This document shows positions 16,604 to 25,937 of a DNA stretch of 64,000 bases, in pieces. Made by a program: the position numbers and the translations under genes. Origin of the DNA: Sulfurimonas sp. (lineage in GTDB: Bacteria; Campylobacterota; Campylobacteria; Campylobacterales; Sulfurimonadaceae); the NCBI GenBank assembly GCA_027063645.1, contig JAMORK010000014.1, forward strand, positions 1-64,000, read 5' to 3'. The notes below the pieces were generated by a model. It was not told where the DNA came from. It was given only the letters and a program-made list of their open reading frames with translations, and made no database searches. Each line of letters starts with the position of its first letter. The first letter of the stretch is position 1.

Positions 16604-17322
16604 AACCCCTCAAAGGCTTTGCTTTAGCATTCTCTATGCTCACCATCATCCCTTTTTTTAAGGTGCATGATTTTTTTAAAGGGATCAATGGCTATAGTGC
16701 AATGTTTTACCCCCTTGTTGGGTTTATCATTGGGATTATTTTATGGAAAACCTCAGTTTTTTTAATGCCTTACACTCCACCAATCCATCTCGCTGTTATC
16801 ATCTTTGTTTTATGGATTACACTAACTGGTGCCTTACATCTTGATGGACTCAGCGATACCATAGATGGACTTTTTGTCCCAAAAGAGAGAGCCTTAGAGG
16901 TGATGAAAGATAGCCATATTGGTGGGATGGGGATGATTTTCACCCTTGTCTTTTTACTCTTTAAGCTCTCCTCTATTATCTATTTTGATGCCTATTACCT
17001 TCTCCCTATCATATTAATGCTTTCACGTTTCAATGCCACACTTGCTATCTATTTTGGCAACTATATCGGTGGGGGGATGGGGCTTTTAGCCAAAGAAGAG
17101 CTCAAATTTTGGCAAGTGGGGGTAGCATCTCTTTTCGTCCTTTTGCTAACACTTTTTAGCTCATCTTTTATACTGCTGCTTCTCTCTTTTGTGACACTTA
17201 TTCTCTGTGCAAAGTTTTTCTCCTCGCGTTTAGGGGGATTAAGTGGTGATATTTATGGTTTTATCATTGAGATGAGTGAGCTTGTACTTCTTAACTATCT
17301 CATCTTTACACAACTCCCATGA
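16600..17322 (+). CDS. cobS: Adenosylcobinamide-GDP ribazoletransferase (cobalamin synthase)
   Basis: CobS joins adenosylcobinamide-GDP to alpha-ribazole or its phosphate, completing the nucleotide loop in the inner membrane. The 240-residue protein is strongly hydrophobic and has family motifs AFSMLTIIPF, GALHLDGLSDTIDGLF (acidic metal site), MKDSHIGGMG and a terminal GDIYGFIIEMSELVLL. It overlaps cobU and cobC by ATGA junctions, so the three are translationally linked. Confidence 0.95.
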   Translation: MKPLKGFALAFSMLTIIPFFKVHDFFKGINGYSAMFYPLVGFIIGIILWKTSVFLMPYTPPIHLAVIIFVLWITLTGALHLDGLSDTIDGLFVPKERALEVMKDSHIGGMGMIFTLVFLLFKLSSIIYFDAYYLLPIILMLSRFNATLAIYFGNYIGGGMGLLAKEELKFWQVGVASLFVLLLTLFSSSFILLLLSFVTLILCAKFFSSRLGGLSGDIYGFIIEMSELVLLNYLIFTQLP

Positions 17323-17855
17323 GACTTACACTTGTACGCCACTCTGAAGTAATAGAGAGATACCAACACTGTTACAATGGGCACATTGACATCCCACTTT
17401 CTAAAAAAGGGTTTGAGGATGCCAAAAAGTTAGGAAAAAAGCTCAAAGAGATTCCCTTTGATGCCATCTACTGCTCAGACCTACTTCGTGCTAAACAAAC
17501 ACTCCAAGCTTTTAATCTCACAAAACAAAAGATTATCTACACAAAAGAGCTACGAGAAAAATCTTGGGGGAAACATGAGGGGATGAGTTTTGATGAGATT
17601 ATCGCTAGCGGTCTTGAGTATCAAAACTTTGAACAATGGCTCAAGGTTCTTGATGGGGAAGATGTAACTGCCTATGTAAAAAGAATAAAAAACTACCTTT
17701 ATAAGGTTATTGCCAAAACTCAAAAAGAAAATATACTTATAGTGTGCCATGCAGGAGTGATAAAAACTATGATTCATATCACTCAAAATATTCCTCTTCA
17801 AGAGGCTTTTGCTACAAAACTTCACTATTCAGACACTTTTGAAATAATTTTATAA
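17319..17855 (+). CDS. cobC: Alpha-ribazole phosphatase, histidine phosphatase family
   Basis: This enzyme removes the phosphate from alpha-ribazole phosphate or adenosylcobalamin phosphate. The 178-residue protein has the catalytic LVRHSE motif (His8) of the phosphoglycerate-mutase fold, the YNGHIDIPLS.KG substrate region, YCSDLLRAKQT, and the second catalytic His in VCHAGVIKTM. It overlaps cobS by ATGA and is the last gene of the cobalamin run. Members of this fold vary in substrate, so the assignment depends on context. Confidence 0.87.
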   Translation: MRLTLVRHSEVIERYQHCYNGHIDIPLSKKGFEDAKKLGKKLKEIPFDAIYCSDLLRAKQTLQAFNLTKQKIIYTKELREKSWGKHEGMSFDEIIASGLEYQNFEQWLKVLDGEDVTAYVKRIKNYLYKVIAKTQKENILIVCHAGVIKTMIHITQNIPLQEAFATKLHYSDTFEIIL

Positions 17856-17905
17856 GATTTGAACTGATATACTCTCACAAATAAATTTCACCAAAAAGGA
17901 ACAAT

Positions 17906-18883
17906 ATGATTCAAAAGACTTTACTTAGTGCTGTTGGTGTGTCTCTTTTACTCAGTGGCTGTGCCACTATGCAAAAGACAAAAACACATGAAACACCACA
18001 AAGTACACAAAAAGAGGTCAGTAAGACTCTAAGTGTTAAAAAAGATGAACCAAAAGGTTTAAAAAGAAAGGTAGCTATCGCTCGTTTTAGTAACGAAACT
18101 CGCTATGGTCAAAGTTTTTTTATAGACAAAAATAATGATCGCATTGGAAAACAAGCGATGGATATCTTATCTAACAAGCTTTTTGCTACAGGTAAATTTA
18201 TCATGCTTGAGCGTGCTGATTTATCTAAGATTGAGAAAGAACTTAAGATGGGGAACTCCTCTTCACTTGGCAATGCAGCAGACTACATTATCATCGGTTC
18301 TATTACAGAGTTTGGTCGTAAAGAGGTAAGTGATGTTGGGCTCTTTAGTCGTGTAAAAAAGCAAGAAGCCTTTGCAAAAGTACATATTCGTATCGTTGAT
18401 GTACATACTGGCCAAATTATCTACTCAGATGAGGGTAAAGGAACTGCTTATAGCGAAGCAGGTACTGTAATGGGTGTTGGAGACAAGGCTGGATATAATG
18501 GCCAACTCAATGACAAAGCTATCGATGCAGCTATCTCTGATCTTGCATCAAACATCATAGAAAATATGCTTGACAAACCATGGAGAGGCTACATCCTTGG
18601 CTATGAAGATGGTAATCTCATCACATCTGGTGGAAAGAGCCAAAACATTAAAGTTGGTGATACTTTTGAGCTCTATAAAGAGGGAAAAAAGGTTAAAAAC
18701 CCACAAACAAATATGATGATTACACTTCCTGGAAAAAAAGTTGCAGATATTGAAGTGGTAGCAACACTTGGTGATACACCAGAAAGTGAAGTTTCATTAG
18801 CTCAAGTGATAGATGGCAATATCGATTCATATATCAAAGCAAAAGATTTTTCAAAACTCTACATCGAAAAAGGGGATAAATAA
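17906..18883 (+). CDS. CsgG-family outer-membrane lipoprotein
   Basis: The 325-residue protein has a lipobox LLSGC (Cys about residue 19) and a CsgG-type domain: VAIARFSNETRYGQSF, FIMLERADLSKIEKEL, ADYIIIGSITEFGRKE and VRIVDVHTGQIIYSDEGKG. In curli systems CsgG forms the secretion pore, but this type is found with DUF4810 and DUF799 lipoproteins and no curli genes, so pore formation is uncertain. A C-terminal extension (about 220-325) contains ITSGGKSQNIKVGDTFELY, a beta-rich module. AAAAAGGAAC lies before the ATG. First of four overlapping lipoprotein genes. Confidence 0.85.
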   Translation: MIQKTLLSAVGVSLLLSGCATMQKTKTHETPQSTQKEVSKTLSVKKDEPKGLKRKVAIARFSNETRYGQSFFIDKNNDRIGKQAMDILSNKLFATGKFIMLERADLSKIEKELKMGNSSSLGNAADYIIIGSITEFGRKEVSDVGLFSRVKKQEAFAKVHIRIVDVHTGQIIYSDEGKGTAYSEAGTVMGVGDKAGYNGQLNDKAIDAAISDLASNIIENMLDKPWRGYILGYEDGNLITSGGKSQNIKVGDTFELYKEGKKVKNPQTNMMITLPGKKVADIEVVATLGDTPESEVSLAQVIDGNIDSYIKAKDFSKLYIEKGDK

Positions 18884-19191
18884 TGAAGTATTTATTATTA
18901 ACACTTATAAGCTTTGGTTTTCTTAGTTTTAGTGCTTGTGGCTACAAAGAGGGTGTCTCTACTGCAGCAGCGAAATCATACTTTTACTTTACAGGTTTCA
19001 GCTCTTCTGATAAGTCTGTAAAAGTATCTATTGATGGTGGAGAAAAGTTTAGTGTAGAACCAAGTCGTGATAACCAGTATGCTATTAAGCCAGGTAAACA
19101 CCTTGTTGAAGTATATAGAGATGGTGAACTAAAAGTTCAAAGAGAAGTTTATGTTAGTGATGGCATAGCAAAAGAGATAGAGGTTAGATAA
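18883..19191 (+). CDS. Small lipoprotein, PEGA-like beta domain
   Basis: This 102-residue protein has a signal peptide with probable lipobox SFSAC. After it come short beta strands: SVKVSIDGGEKFSVEP, QYAIKPGKHLVEVYRDGEL and REVYVSDGIAKEIEV. The phrase PGKH.VEVYR is like PEGA domains found on cell-surface proteins. It is joined to the genes on both sides by TAATG overlaps and presumably belongs to the same envelope complex as the CsgG-like protein. Confidence 0.75.
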   Translation: MKYLLLTLISFGFLSFSACGYKEGVSTAAAKSYFYFTGFSSSDKSVKVSIDGGEKFSVEPSRDNQYAIKPGKHLVEVYRDGELKVQREVYVSDGIAKEIEVR

Positions 19192-19571
19192 TGGTAAAAA
19201 ATATAATTCTTATAAGTGCAGCTGCAATGACGTTTGTGCTAAGTGGATGTTCTTCAAAAGAGCCTCTTTATAATTACGGTGACTATTCCCAAGAGTACTA
19301 CAACTACAAAAAAAACATGAGTCCAGAGACACAACTAGAGCTTCAAAAAGCGATAGAGCAAGCTATAGAAGATGCTGACGATGGTAGCTCAGATAGAGTA
19401 GCACCAGGGATGTATGCTAACCTTGGATATATCTACCTTAAAACAGGAAATACTAAGATGGCAAAACAAAACTTTATAAAAGAAAAAACACTCTACCCTG
19501 AAGCAACTCACTTTATGGATAGACTGATCCAAAAGATAGATGCACTTGAAGGAGATACAGATGAAAAGTAA
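19191..19571 (+). CDS. DUF4810 lipoprotein
   Basis: The 126-residue protein has lipobox VLSGC and then the sequence SKEPLYNYGDYSQEYYNYKKN, characteristic of DUF4810. The second half resembles a TPR (GMYANLGYIYLKTGNTKMAKQN). DUF4810 genes are regularly found between a CsgG-like and a DUF799 gene, as here. Function is unknown; a cell-envelope complex is inferred. It overlaps the next gene by 11 bases. Confidence 0.85.
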   Translation: MVKNIILISAAAMTFVLSGCSSKEPLYNYGDYSQEYYNYKKNMSPETQLELQKAIEQAIEDADDGSSDRVAPGMYANLGYIYLKTGNTKMAKQNFIKEKTLYPEATHFMDRLIQKIDALEGDTDEK

Positions 19572-20247
19572 AATACTACTCCTTTTAACTTCACTAGCCT
19601 CTCTTTTAGTACTGTCAGGTTGTGGACCAGCCATGGTCACAAAGGGAACTGCATTTCCTAAAATGTATGAGGAGCAACCTCGCTCTATTCTTATCTTACC
19701 ACCTATGAATAACTCTACGGATGCACAAGCAAAAGACTACTATATGACAACGGTAGAGATGCCTTTTGCATTGATGGGTTACTATACTTTCCCTACAGAG
19801 ATGGTTTCAGATATTATGAAGCAAGAGGGTGTTTACGATACAGAAATTCTTTACAATATGCCTTTATCAAAATTTAAAGAATATTTTGGAGCTGATACTG
19901 TTTTATTTACAACTATTAACAAGTGGGATGTTTCTTATGCTGTTATCGCTTCTTCACTTACAGTTTCAATCTCTTCAAAAATTGTTTCTACAACAACAAA
20001 TGAAGTGCTTTGGAGATATACTGGTACAGTAGTTGTTGACTTAAGTGGTGGAAATAGTGGAGGGAGTCTCGCTGGTCTTCTTGTAAAAGCTATAGCAACA
20101 GCTATAAATACAGCTGCTGCTGATTATGTTAAGTATGCTAAAGTTGCTAATGCTAGACTCATCTATACTCTTCCTGCTGGACCATACAGTCCAATGTATA
20201 TGAAAGATCAAGACATTGAACTAGTACAACAAGGTAAAAGACACTAA
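19561..20247 (+). CDS. DUF799 / GNA1162-family lipoprotein
   Basis: The 228-residue protein has lipobox LVLSGC and the DUF799 pattern: SILILPPMNNSTDAQAKDYY, YYTFPTEMVSDIMKQEGVYD, FGADTVLFTTINKWDVSY and a glycine/serine-rich turn followed by AIATAINTAAADYV. GNA1162 of Neisseria is a member. The ATG at 19561 is chosen because it follows GAAGGAGATACAG, an excellent ribosome-binding site inside the preceding gene. Last gene of the lipoprotein operon, followed by a strong hairpin. Confidence 0.87.
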   Translation: MKSKILLLLTSLASLLVLSGCGPAMVTKGTAFPKMYEEQPRSILILPPMNNSTDAQAKDYYMTTVEMPFALMGYYTFPTEMVSDIMKQEGVYDTEILYNMPLSKFKEYFGADTVLFTTINKWDVSYAVIASSLTVSISSKIVSTTTNEVLWRYTGTVVVDLSGGNSGGSLAGLLVKAIATAINTAAADYVKYAKVANARLIYTLPAGPYSPMYMKDQDIELVQQGKRH

Positions 20248-20256
20248 GTCTTTTAC

Positions 20257-20281
20257 GATTGAGAGTTATTTACTCTCAATC
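20257..20281. terminator. Bidirectional terminator hairpin
   Basis: GATTGAGAGT at 20257-20266 pairs perfectly with ACTCTCAATC at 20272-20281 around a 5-base loop, followed by TTTCT. It lies 9 bases after the DUF799 stop and contains the last codons and stop of the convergent carbonic anhydrase gene. Confidence 0.75.
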
Positions 20282-20988
20282 TTTCTATCATGAAGCTCTT
20301 GAACAGGGCGTTCATTATCTACATAATATTTTCTAAATGCTTCTATCTGTTCTTTTGAAGCTGTTTGTGGTGTTTTTAACAGGTACCATTGTACATTTTC
20401 AGAACATGGTGGAGTTGTTAATGAACCCACATAGTGGTAATAGTGTGCTGTATCATCAGGAAGTAAATCTTGTGGATCTACACGAATCTCCCCACCTATA
20501 TTTCCAAGAATATTATCTAACATTGGATTGTTTTTCCCCTCTACAAAAAATACAGCTACAACAGCAAGCTGTTTTGTTTTAGGGTTTTGGTGTACCATAT
20601 GTGCTACCATATCGTAGCGTTTACCATTGATAGTATGCTCAGATTTACCATGAAAATGGAACTGTAAAAGTTTAAACTTCTCCCCATGAAGTGTAATTGT
20701 TCCACCTTGAGCTGGTGTTACTTTAATAGAGTGACCATTATCAATAACTTTTGCCTCTGTATGAACATCTTCACTTAAATCTAAATCATACTGATGGTTC
20801 ATAGAAACTGTTTTACCTGGAATGATATTTATCGGTGATTGTGCATGTCCTGTTCCACAAGTTTTGGAAAACTCTTTCCAATTTGTTGGACCACTATGCC
20901 CCTCATAGCCCCAATGTTTTCCATGCTCAGATGCCATTGCCCCAACACTTAAAAGTGCAACCGCACCTAATGCTAATAATATTTTCAT
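20266..20988 (-). CDS. Periplasmic alpha-carbonic anhydrase
   Basis: It interconverts carbon dioxide and bicarbonate in the periplasm. The 240-residue protein has a signal peptide (MKILLALGAVALLSVGAMA). Family motifs are HWGYEGHSGPTNW, QSPINI, the zinc ligands in LQFHFHGKSEH (two His) and DMVAHMVH (third His), and SLTTPPCSENVQW with the catalytic Thr. Cysteines in KTCGTGH and PPCSE would form the usual disulfide. An autotrophic or bicarbonate-dependent lifestyle would benefit, as would acid tolerance. It is a single gene with convergent and divergent neighbours. Confidence 0.95.
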   Translation of the reverse strand: MKILLALGAVALLSVGAMASEHGKHWGYEGHSGPTNWKEFSKTCGTGHAQSPINIIPGKTVSMNHQYDLDLSEDVHTEAKVIDNGHSIKVTPAQGGTITLHGEKFKLLQFHFHGKSEHTINGKRYDMVAHMVHQNPKTKQLAVVAVFFVEGKNNPMLDNILGNIGGEIRVDPQDLLPDDTAHYYHYVGSLTTPPCSENVQWYLLKTPQTASKEQIEAFRKYYVDNERPVQELHDRKIESK

Positions 20989-21184
20989 ATCTATATCCTA
21001 CTAATAATTTCAAGATATCCCTAAAAATTTACTTTTACTATATATTTTTAAAGAAACCTTTGTGATAAGATTGTAACAAATGAAAACTAAATCTTAATTA
21101 AAAAGTAGAGAAAAAAGAGCTAAGACAATATAAAGACATTTTTTAGCTACAATTAACTATTAATTATACTAGCTAGGAATTCTA

Positions 21185-22774
21185 ATGTTTAATTCAGTCA
21201 AGTCAAAAGTTATTGCAGCTACCCTTTCATTGAGTATTTTAGGGCTTTTTGGAATCAGTTATTATCTCTCAACAACACTCCATACCCTCTCTAACAATAC
21301 AACAAAAAAATCTCTAAAGATGTTAAGTGAGTCTATCTTCCAAACAATGACAGGAAGTATGATGATGGGAGATCCACAAATCGTTGCTCAAGCCTTTGAA
21401 AATGCAAAAAGCATAGAGGGTATTGAGGGTCTCAATATCACAAAGTCTCAAGCTGTATTAGAGGTTTATGCTCCAGATGAAAAATATACAACAGATCCTT
21501 TAATTCGAGATGTACTCCAAAATAAATCAACAAAGATTATAGAAAAAAATGAGAATGGACACCATACCATCCGTATGATTAAGCCTATGGTTGCAGAGGA
21601 GCGTTGTCTCTCTTGCCATTACAATGCACAAGTAGGGTATACACTTGGTGCACTAGATCTCATCATATCACTTGATGCAAATGATGCAGCTATCTCTGAA
21701 ACAAATATGACACTTATCATCTCTCTTCTTATTGCTGGTATCTTATTTGCCATCATCTCTGCTATCTTTTTTATCAAAGAGATTTTCCGTCCTCTTGAAA
21801 ACCTTAAAGAGCGTATCGCCTCCCTTGTGAGTGGTGATAAAGATTTAACAAAACGCCTTGAGCATAAAAAAGGAAATGAGTTTGGCGATGCGGCCAATGA
21901 GGTCAATAAATTTATAGAGATGATTCAAGGGACTATCAATGATGTTAAAAGCCTTGGAGAGAAAAATAGTGAAATCGCTTCAGAGATAGAGCTCGCAAGT
22001 CATGTCATCCGTAAAGGAACACAACAAGAACAAGAGATTGTAGCTCAAACAACTCTTAAAGGTGGTACTGTAAAAGATATTATTGCTAAGAGTATAGAGA
22101 CAGCTGAAGAGACTCAAAAAATGGTAGAGACTGCCAGAGAAGAACTCGATACAGCGAGAGACTCACTCAGTTCACTTAGTGATGAAGTAAATTCTTTTGT
22201 AGAGATAGAAAATGAACTCGCAGAGGAGCTCTCAGGTCTTAAAGGGAATGCTGATCAAGTCAAAGATGTTCTTAATGTTATCAAAGATATTGCAGAACAA
22301 ACCAACTTACTCGCCCTTAATGCTGCCATAGAAGCTGCTCGTGCGGGTGAACATGGTCGTGGTTTTGCAGTGGTTGCAGATGAAGTACGTAAACTTGCAG
22401 AGCGTACTCAAAAATCTCTTACAGAGATAGATATGAGTGTGAGTACCATCGTTCAATCTATCAATGATGTAAGTGATAAGATGAACCATAATGCTACAAA
22501 TATAGAAAGTCTTACACAGATCTCTCAAGAGGTAAATGCTAAGATAGATACAACAAGTGAAGCAATTACAACATCAAGTATTGTTGCTAGTGAATCTAAA
22601 AAAGACAGTTTAGAGATGTCTAACAATATACAAGAGATTATTGACGATATTGCAAATATTGAAGCCCTCTCTGGTGCTAATGGAACAAGTGTAATCAGCA
22701 TTGAGAGTGACTTAAAACGCTTAGTAGAAGTGGCCTCATCTCTCCAAGAGACGATCAACGAATTTAAAAGTTAG
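21185..22774 (+). CDS. Chemoreceptor with periplasmic c-type heme site
   Basis: The 529-residue MCP has a first membrane helix (residues 8-30), a periplasmic domain of about 150 residues, a second helix (about 172-195), HAMP, and a signalling hairpin with [20 protein letters not shown]. The periplasmic domain contains [17 protein letters not shown] with CLSCH at residues 141-145, a canonical c-heme attachment motif just before the membrane. Heme-bearing Cache/PAS-like MCPs are known in Geobacter, where they sense redox state or small gases. Redox or oxygen/nitric-oxide taxis is the best guess. TAGGA lies before the ATG. It ends one base before the convergent helicase gene. Confidence 0.93.
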   Translation: MFNSVKSKVIAATLSLSILGLFGISYYLSTTLHTLSNNTTKKSLKMLSESIFQTMTGSMMMGDPQIVAQAFENAKSIEGIEGLNITKSQAVLEVYAPDEKYTTDPLIRDVLQNKSTKIIEKNENGHHTIRMIKPMVAEERCLSCHYNAQVGYTLGALDLIISLDANDAAISETNMTLIISLLIAGILFAIISAIFFIKEIFRPLENLKERIASLVSGDKDLTKRLEHKKGNEFGDAANEVNKFIEMIQGTINDVKSLGEKNSEIASEIELASHVIRKGTQQEQEIVAQTTLKGGTVKDIIAKSIETAEETQKMVETAREELDTARDSLSSLSDEVNSFVEIENELAEELSGLKGNADQVKDVLNVIKDIAEQTNLLALNAAIEAARAGEHGRGFAVVADEVRKLAERTQKSLTEIDMSVSTIVQSINDVSDKMNHNATNIESLTQISQEVNAKIDTTSEAITTSSIVASESKKDSLEMSNNIQEIIDDIANIEALSGANGTSVISIESDLKRLVEVASSLQETINEFKS

Positions 22775-22775
22775 G

Positions 22776-25577
22776 CTACCTTCTCTTTCCACGTCTATAC
22801 CCATTGGAATTATTATGGGTATAGTTCTTCTTAAAACATCTCTGGCAGATACTATACTTCGAGTTATGTGGTAGTGGTGTACCACAAAGTTTACAACTTC
22901 TTGCAAGTTGACTTTGTTGTAGTGTCTCCTCTATATACTTATTAAGAACTCCTCTATATGCTCTTGCTTTTTGCTCATCTACAAAGTACTCCCCAAACCG
23001 ATATGAAAGCCACAAGTAAAGAGATATCTCTTTGACCATATCTTCTGCACGAAGAAGCTCTTCAGATGTTTGAGCATAAGCCCCTGGAAGTTTTGGAGCC
23101 TTATAGTGTACTTCCTCTTTTTTCTGAAGCGAGATGATATAATTTTCAAAAGACTCAACAATGTATGGAGACTTAAGTGTAAGTGGAGCACAGGAGAGAT
23201 GGTATTTCATCGCTATATCTAAATCATACTTATCTATAATGACAGCAGCCTCCAGCATATCATCAAGATTTGCAGCATAAAAAGGCCCGTTAAACTCCAT
23301 ATTTTCAACAAAAAACTTTAGAATCTCCTCTATAGAATTTTCTTCTAAGATACTCGCCACAAGTTTAATATGCTCAATATTTGCCATCACCTTAAAAGGG
23401 ATAGTGATAGTTTTTGCCTCTTTGTAGAAATTTTTCTTTACAATTTTAAGCACATCATTATAAAGAGCTCCTACATAGCCCTCTTCATTGAGTCCGTAGC
23501 GCCCTGCTCTTCCTGCGATCTGATGGATCTCACTTGGAAGCAAATTTCTTTGTGTAATCCCATCAAACTTTTCAGCTTTTGAAAAAAGGATGGTTTTTAT
23601 TGGTAAGTTCATCCCCATTGCTATGGCATCTGTTGCAACAAGTATCTGCGTTTCTCCTGCTCTAAAACGGCGTGCTTCTTCACGACGTACTTCAGGAGAG
23701 AGGTTACCATAGACAACACTTACAGAGAAGTAAGGAGCAAAATTTTGCTTAAGACGTAAAACATCTCGACGACTAAACGCGATGATGGCAGTGCCTGGTT
23801 CTACATCTTTAATATCAGTTGCATCATCAAGAAGTGTCAGAGGATTTTTTCTCTCAAACTCTATAATCTCAAGCTCCTCACCAAGGTACTCAGCAAGAGC
23901 GATAATAGCCTCTTTCGAGTTGGAACTTCCAGTCATAATGATCTCTTTTGCAGGAGCACCAATGATGGCGTTTGCCCAAGCCCAACCACGGTCCCGATCA
24001 TCTATCATCTGCACCTCATCGATGACACATACATCTACATCAACCTCATAGTTCATCATCTCTATAGTGGAGCTTATATGAGTTGCCTCATCATCAATAA
24101 TCTGCTCCTCTCCTGTTATAAGAGAGCTCTCTATCCCTTGAGCTTTAAGGTTTTCATACCCTTCAAGAGCGAGTAAACGCAGAGGTGCTAAGTAGTAGCC
24201 TGTATCTGCATCTTTGAGTCTTTGCATCGCCGTATAGGTTTTACCACTGTTGGTTGGCCCTATATGAAGAGTAAGCTTTCTTCGCATCTCCCTTGCCATA
24301 GGAAAAAGGTTTTTAAAATCACGAATAGTGCGTTTTAAAAGCTCTTGGCGTTGCTTTTTAATAAGCTGTTCATGTATATTGTAGATAAAGATCCGTGTTG
24401 TTTTTCTCACTATCTTTGGGGTGATATTAAGTGTTGGTGGAACAAGTTCAAGTAAGAATTCATACACCTTTTCATATAACTCTTCATCACTAAAGTGTAA
24501 GAGTTCTGCATACTTTCCACACTCTGCTACTAAGGCATGGAGCTCCTCTAAAAAGTGCTCCTCCTGCTCCTGTTTTGCATGAGATAAAACTGCATCAAAA
24601 TTAAATCTTCTTGAGTTCCATATCTCCTCTAAAAGACCATCAAGCTCAATATGCAACTCTAAAATATAAGAGAATTTTCGCTCAGAGTGAGGGAGTAGTA
24701 TCTCTTCATGCACACGAAGGACCACCTCTTGGTCATGTAGCTCTATAAAATCAACATCTATCTTTTGTTTGATAATCTCTTTGAGAATCTTCACCCCTAT
24801 AAGTGGGTAAGAGAGCTTTGTTTTGGGAGGTGAAGCTCTAAGTGCTGTCACTATCTGCTCTTTTGTTAGATAAGAGTGTGGATCTTTCAGAGATGCTATA
24901 AAAGCATTAATCTGCTCTTGCTTTTTCTCTACAGTTTCAAGTTTATCTTGATTAATCTTTTGTGCTATCTCTTCAAAAGGGGTTTCTTCAATATACTCAT
25001 AAGCATAAGGCTTAGTGTTCAGAGTTAATATCTTATGAAAGCTTTGATCATAAAGCTCATACTTCAATGAAGCATTAAACTCGAAACTATCATCAATATC
25101 AAAACTTCCCTCTAACTCTTTTTCAAGTCGCTCTTTTTTCATATCAAAACGGATATGACGAAGTTTTGATTCCATCTTTTGTATGGTAATCTTTTTACTT
25201 CTTACACTTGAAAATGCTTGAGTGAGTAAAAATGCCTCTTCATCACTCACATCTAGTTCTGCTAAAAGTGATTCTATCTTTGTTTCTCTATCAAAACTAG
25301 GCTCTTTTGGTTTATCTGATGGGTATATAACACCATTTGCCTCAAAGAAGTTAAGTATATCTTCCCTATACCCACCATCAGCCTCACTCCAAATCATTCT
25401 AATTGTTTTGAGTAAAAGGTTTTTGTTATGCTCCACATCATAGATACCAAGTGTTGCAAAGAGCTCACTAAGTGTCTCAGCAGGAACTCTCTCTATCCCT
25501 ACATCAAAAGGATCATCGTCAAAATAGTATTTAATTTTCTGGTTTATCTTTGTATTTTTTTTCTTTTTTCTTGCCAT
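22776..25577 (-). CDS. Suv3-like DExH-box RNA helicase with C-terminal zinc finger
   Basis: The 933-residue protein has a long N-terminal region (1-430) of helices unlike known helicase parts, then a helicase core like mitochondrial Suv3: GPTNSGKT (Walker A, about 438-445), YYLAPLRLLALEGYE, DEVQM (motif II, about 518), MTGSSN, VVYGNLSPEVRR, LVATDAIAMGMNL and HQIAGRAGRYG. A C-terminal four-Cys zinc finger (CKLCG, then CQRCF) and a basic tail RRGKRR follow. Suv3 proteins unwind double-stranded RNA for degradation. A role in RNA turnover is inferred. It is a single gene on this strand, with ATG after a T-rich leader. Confidence 0.9.
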   Translation of the reverse strand: MARKKKKNTKINQKIKYYFDDDPFDVGIERVPAETLSELFATLGIYDVEHNKNLLLKTIRMIWSEADGGYREDILNFFEANGVIYPSDKPKEPSFDRETKIESLLAELDVSDEEAFLLTQAFSSVRSKKITIQKMESKLRHIRFDMKKERLEKELEGSFDIDDSFEFNASLKYELYDQSFHKILTLNTKPYAYEYIEETPFEEIAQKINQDKLETVEKKQEQINAFIASLKDPHSYLTKEQIVTALRASPPKTKLSYPLIGVKILKEIIKQKIDVDFIELHDQEVVLRVHEEILLPHSERKFSYILELHIELDGLLEEIWNSRRFNFDAVLSHAKQEQEEHFLEELHALVAECGKYAELLHFSDEELYEKVYEFLLELVPPTLNITPKIVRKTTRIFIYNIHEQLIKKQRQELLKRTIRDFKNLFPMAREMRRKLTLHIGPTNSGKTYTAMQRLKDADTGYYLAPLRLLALEGYENLKAQGIESSLITGEEQIIDDEATHISSTIEMMNYEVDVDVCVIDEVQMIDDRDRGWAWANAIIGAPAKEIIMTGSSNSKEAIIALAEYLGEELEIIEFERKNPLTLLDDATDIKDVEPGTAIIAFSRRDVLRLKQNFAPYFSVSVVYGNLSPEVRREEARRFRAGETQILVATDAIAMGMNLPIKTILFSKAEKFDGITQRNLLPSEIHQIAGRAGRYGLNEEGYVGALYNDVLKIVKKNFYKEAKTITIPFKVMANIEHIKLVASILEENSIEEILKFFVENMEFNGPFYAANLDDMLEAAVIIDKYDLDIAMKYHLSCAPLTLKSPYIVESFENYIISLQKKEEVHYKAPKLPGAYAQTSEELLRAEDMVKEISLYLWLSYRFGEYFVDEQKARAYRGVLNKYIEETLQQSQLARSCKLCGTPLPHNSKYSICQRCFKKNYTHNNSNGYRRGKRR

Positions 25578-25610
25578 AAAGTATTTTAGCCTAAATTTAT
25601 TTCATATGAT

Positions 25611-25616
25611 TATAAT
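25611..25616 (+). promoter_or_regulatory. -10 box placed for a leaderless mRNA (rhodanese-like gene)
   Basis: TATAATTTTACCATG: a consensus -10 box six bases before the ATG at 25623, with no ribosome-binding site. The 15 bases are identical to those before the Cys-rich ORF at 5755 on the other strand. Confidence 0.45.
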
Positions 25617-25622
25617 TTTACC

Positions 25623-25937
25623 ATGAATTACCCAAATGAATGGACTCAAGAGGAGTTCTTAAAAAATAAAATAAAACTTGCAAAAGATGGCATAGATGTA
25701 GTTCTTGTAGATACAATCCTTTCCCCCATTGAAAAAGCACAAACTACAGTATATAATCCTTACGAACTTCAACAATATCCAGAGGGAACTATTTTTGTTT
25801 TTTACTGCGATACAGGCAAAGCAACACTCGATAGACTCAAAGAGTATAAAGCAAAGTTTCCAAAACACCACTGCATATCTCTGAGGGGTGGACGAGGTTA
25901 CTGGAGAAAAAACATGATGGTTTTAGATGAAGAGTAA
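25623..25937 (+). CDS. Small rhodanese-like protein
   Basis: The 104-residue protein resembles a compact rhodanese: VVLVDTILSPIEKA (strand with D.R-like position changed to DTI), NPYELQQYPEGTIFVFYCDTG with a Cys at the active-site position, and LRGGRGYWRKN, matching the family LRGG..W ending. The loop is CDTGKATLD rather than C..G.RS, so it could bind rather than transfer sulfur. It overlaps the DUF309 gene by 11 bases. A general sulfur-related role is inferred. Confidence 0.6.
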   Translation: MNYPNEWTQEEFLKNKIKLAKDGIDVVLVDTILSPIEKAQTTVYNPYELQQYPEGTIFVFYCDTGKATLDRLKEYKAKFPKHHCISLRGGRGYWRKNMMVLDEE

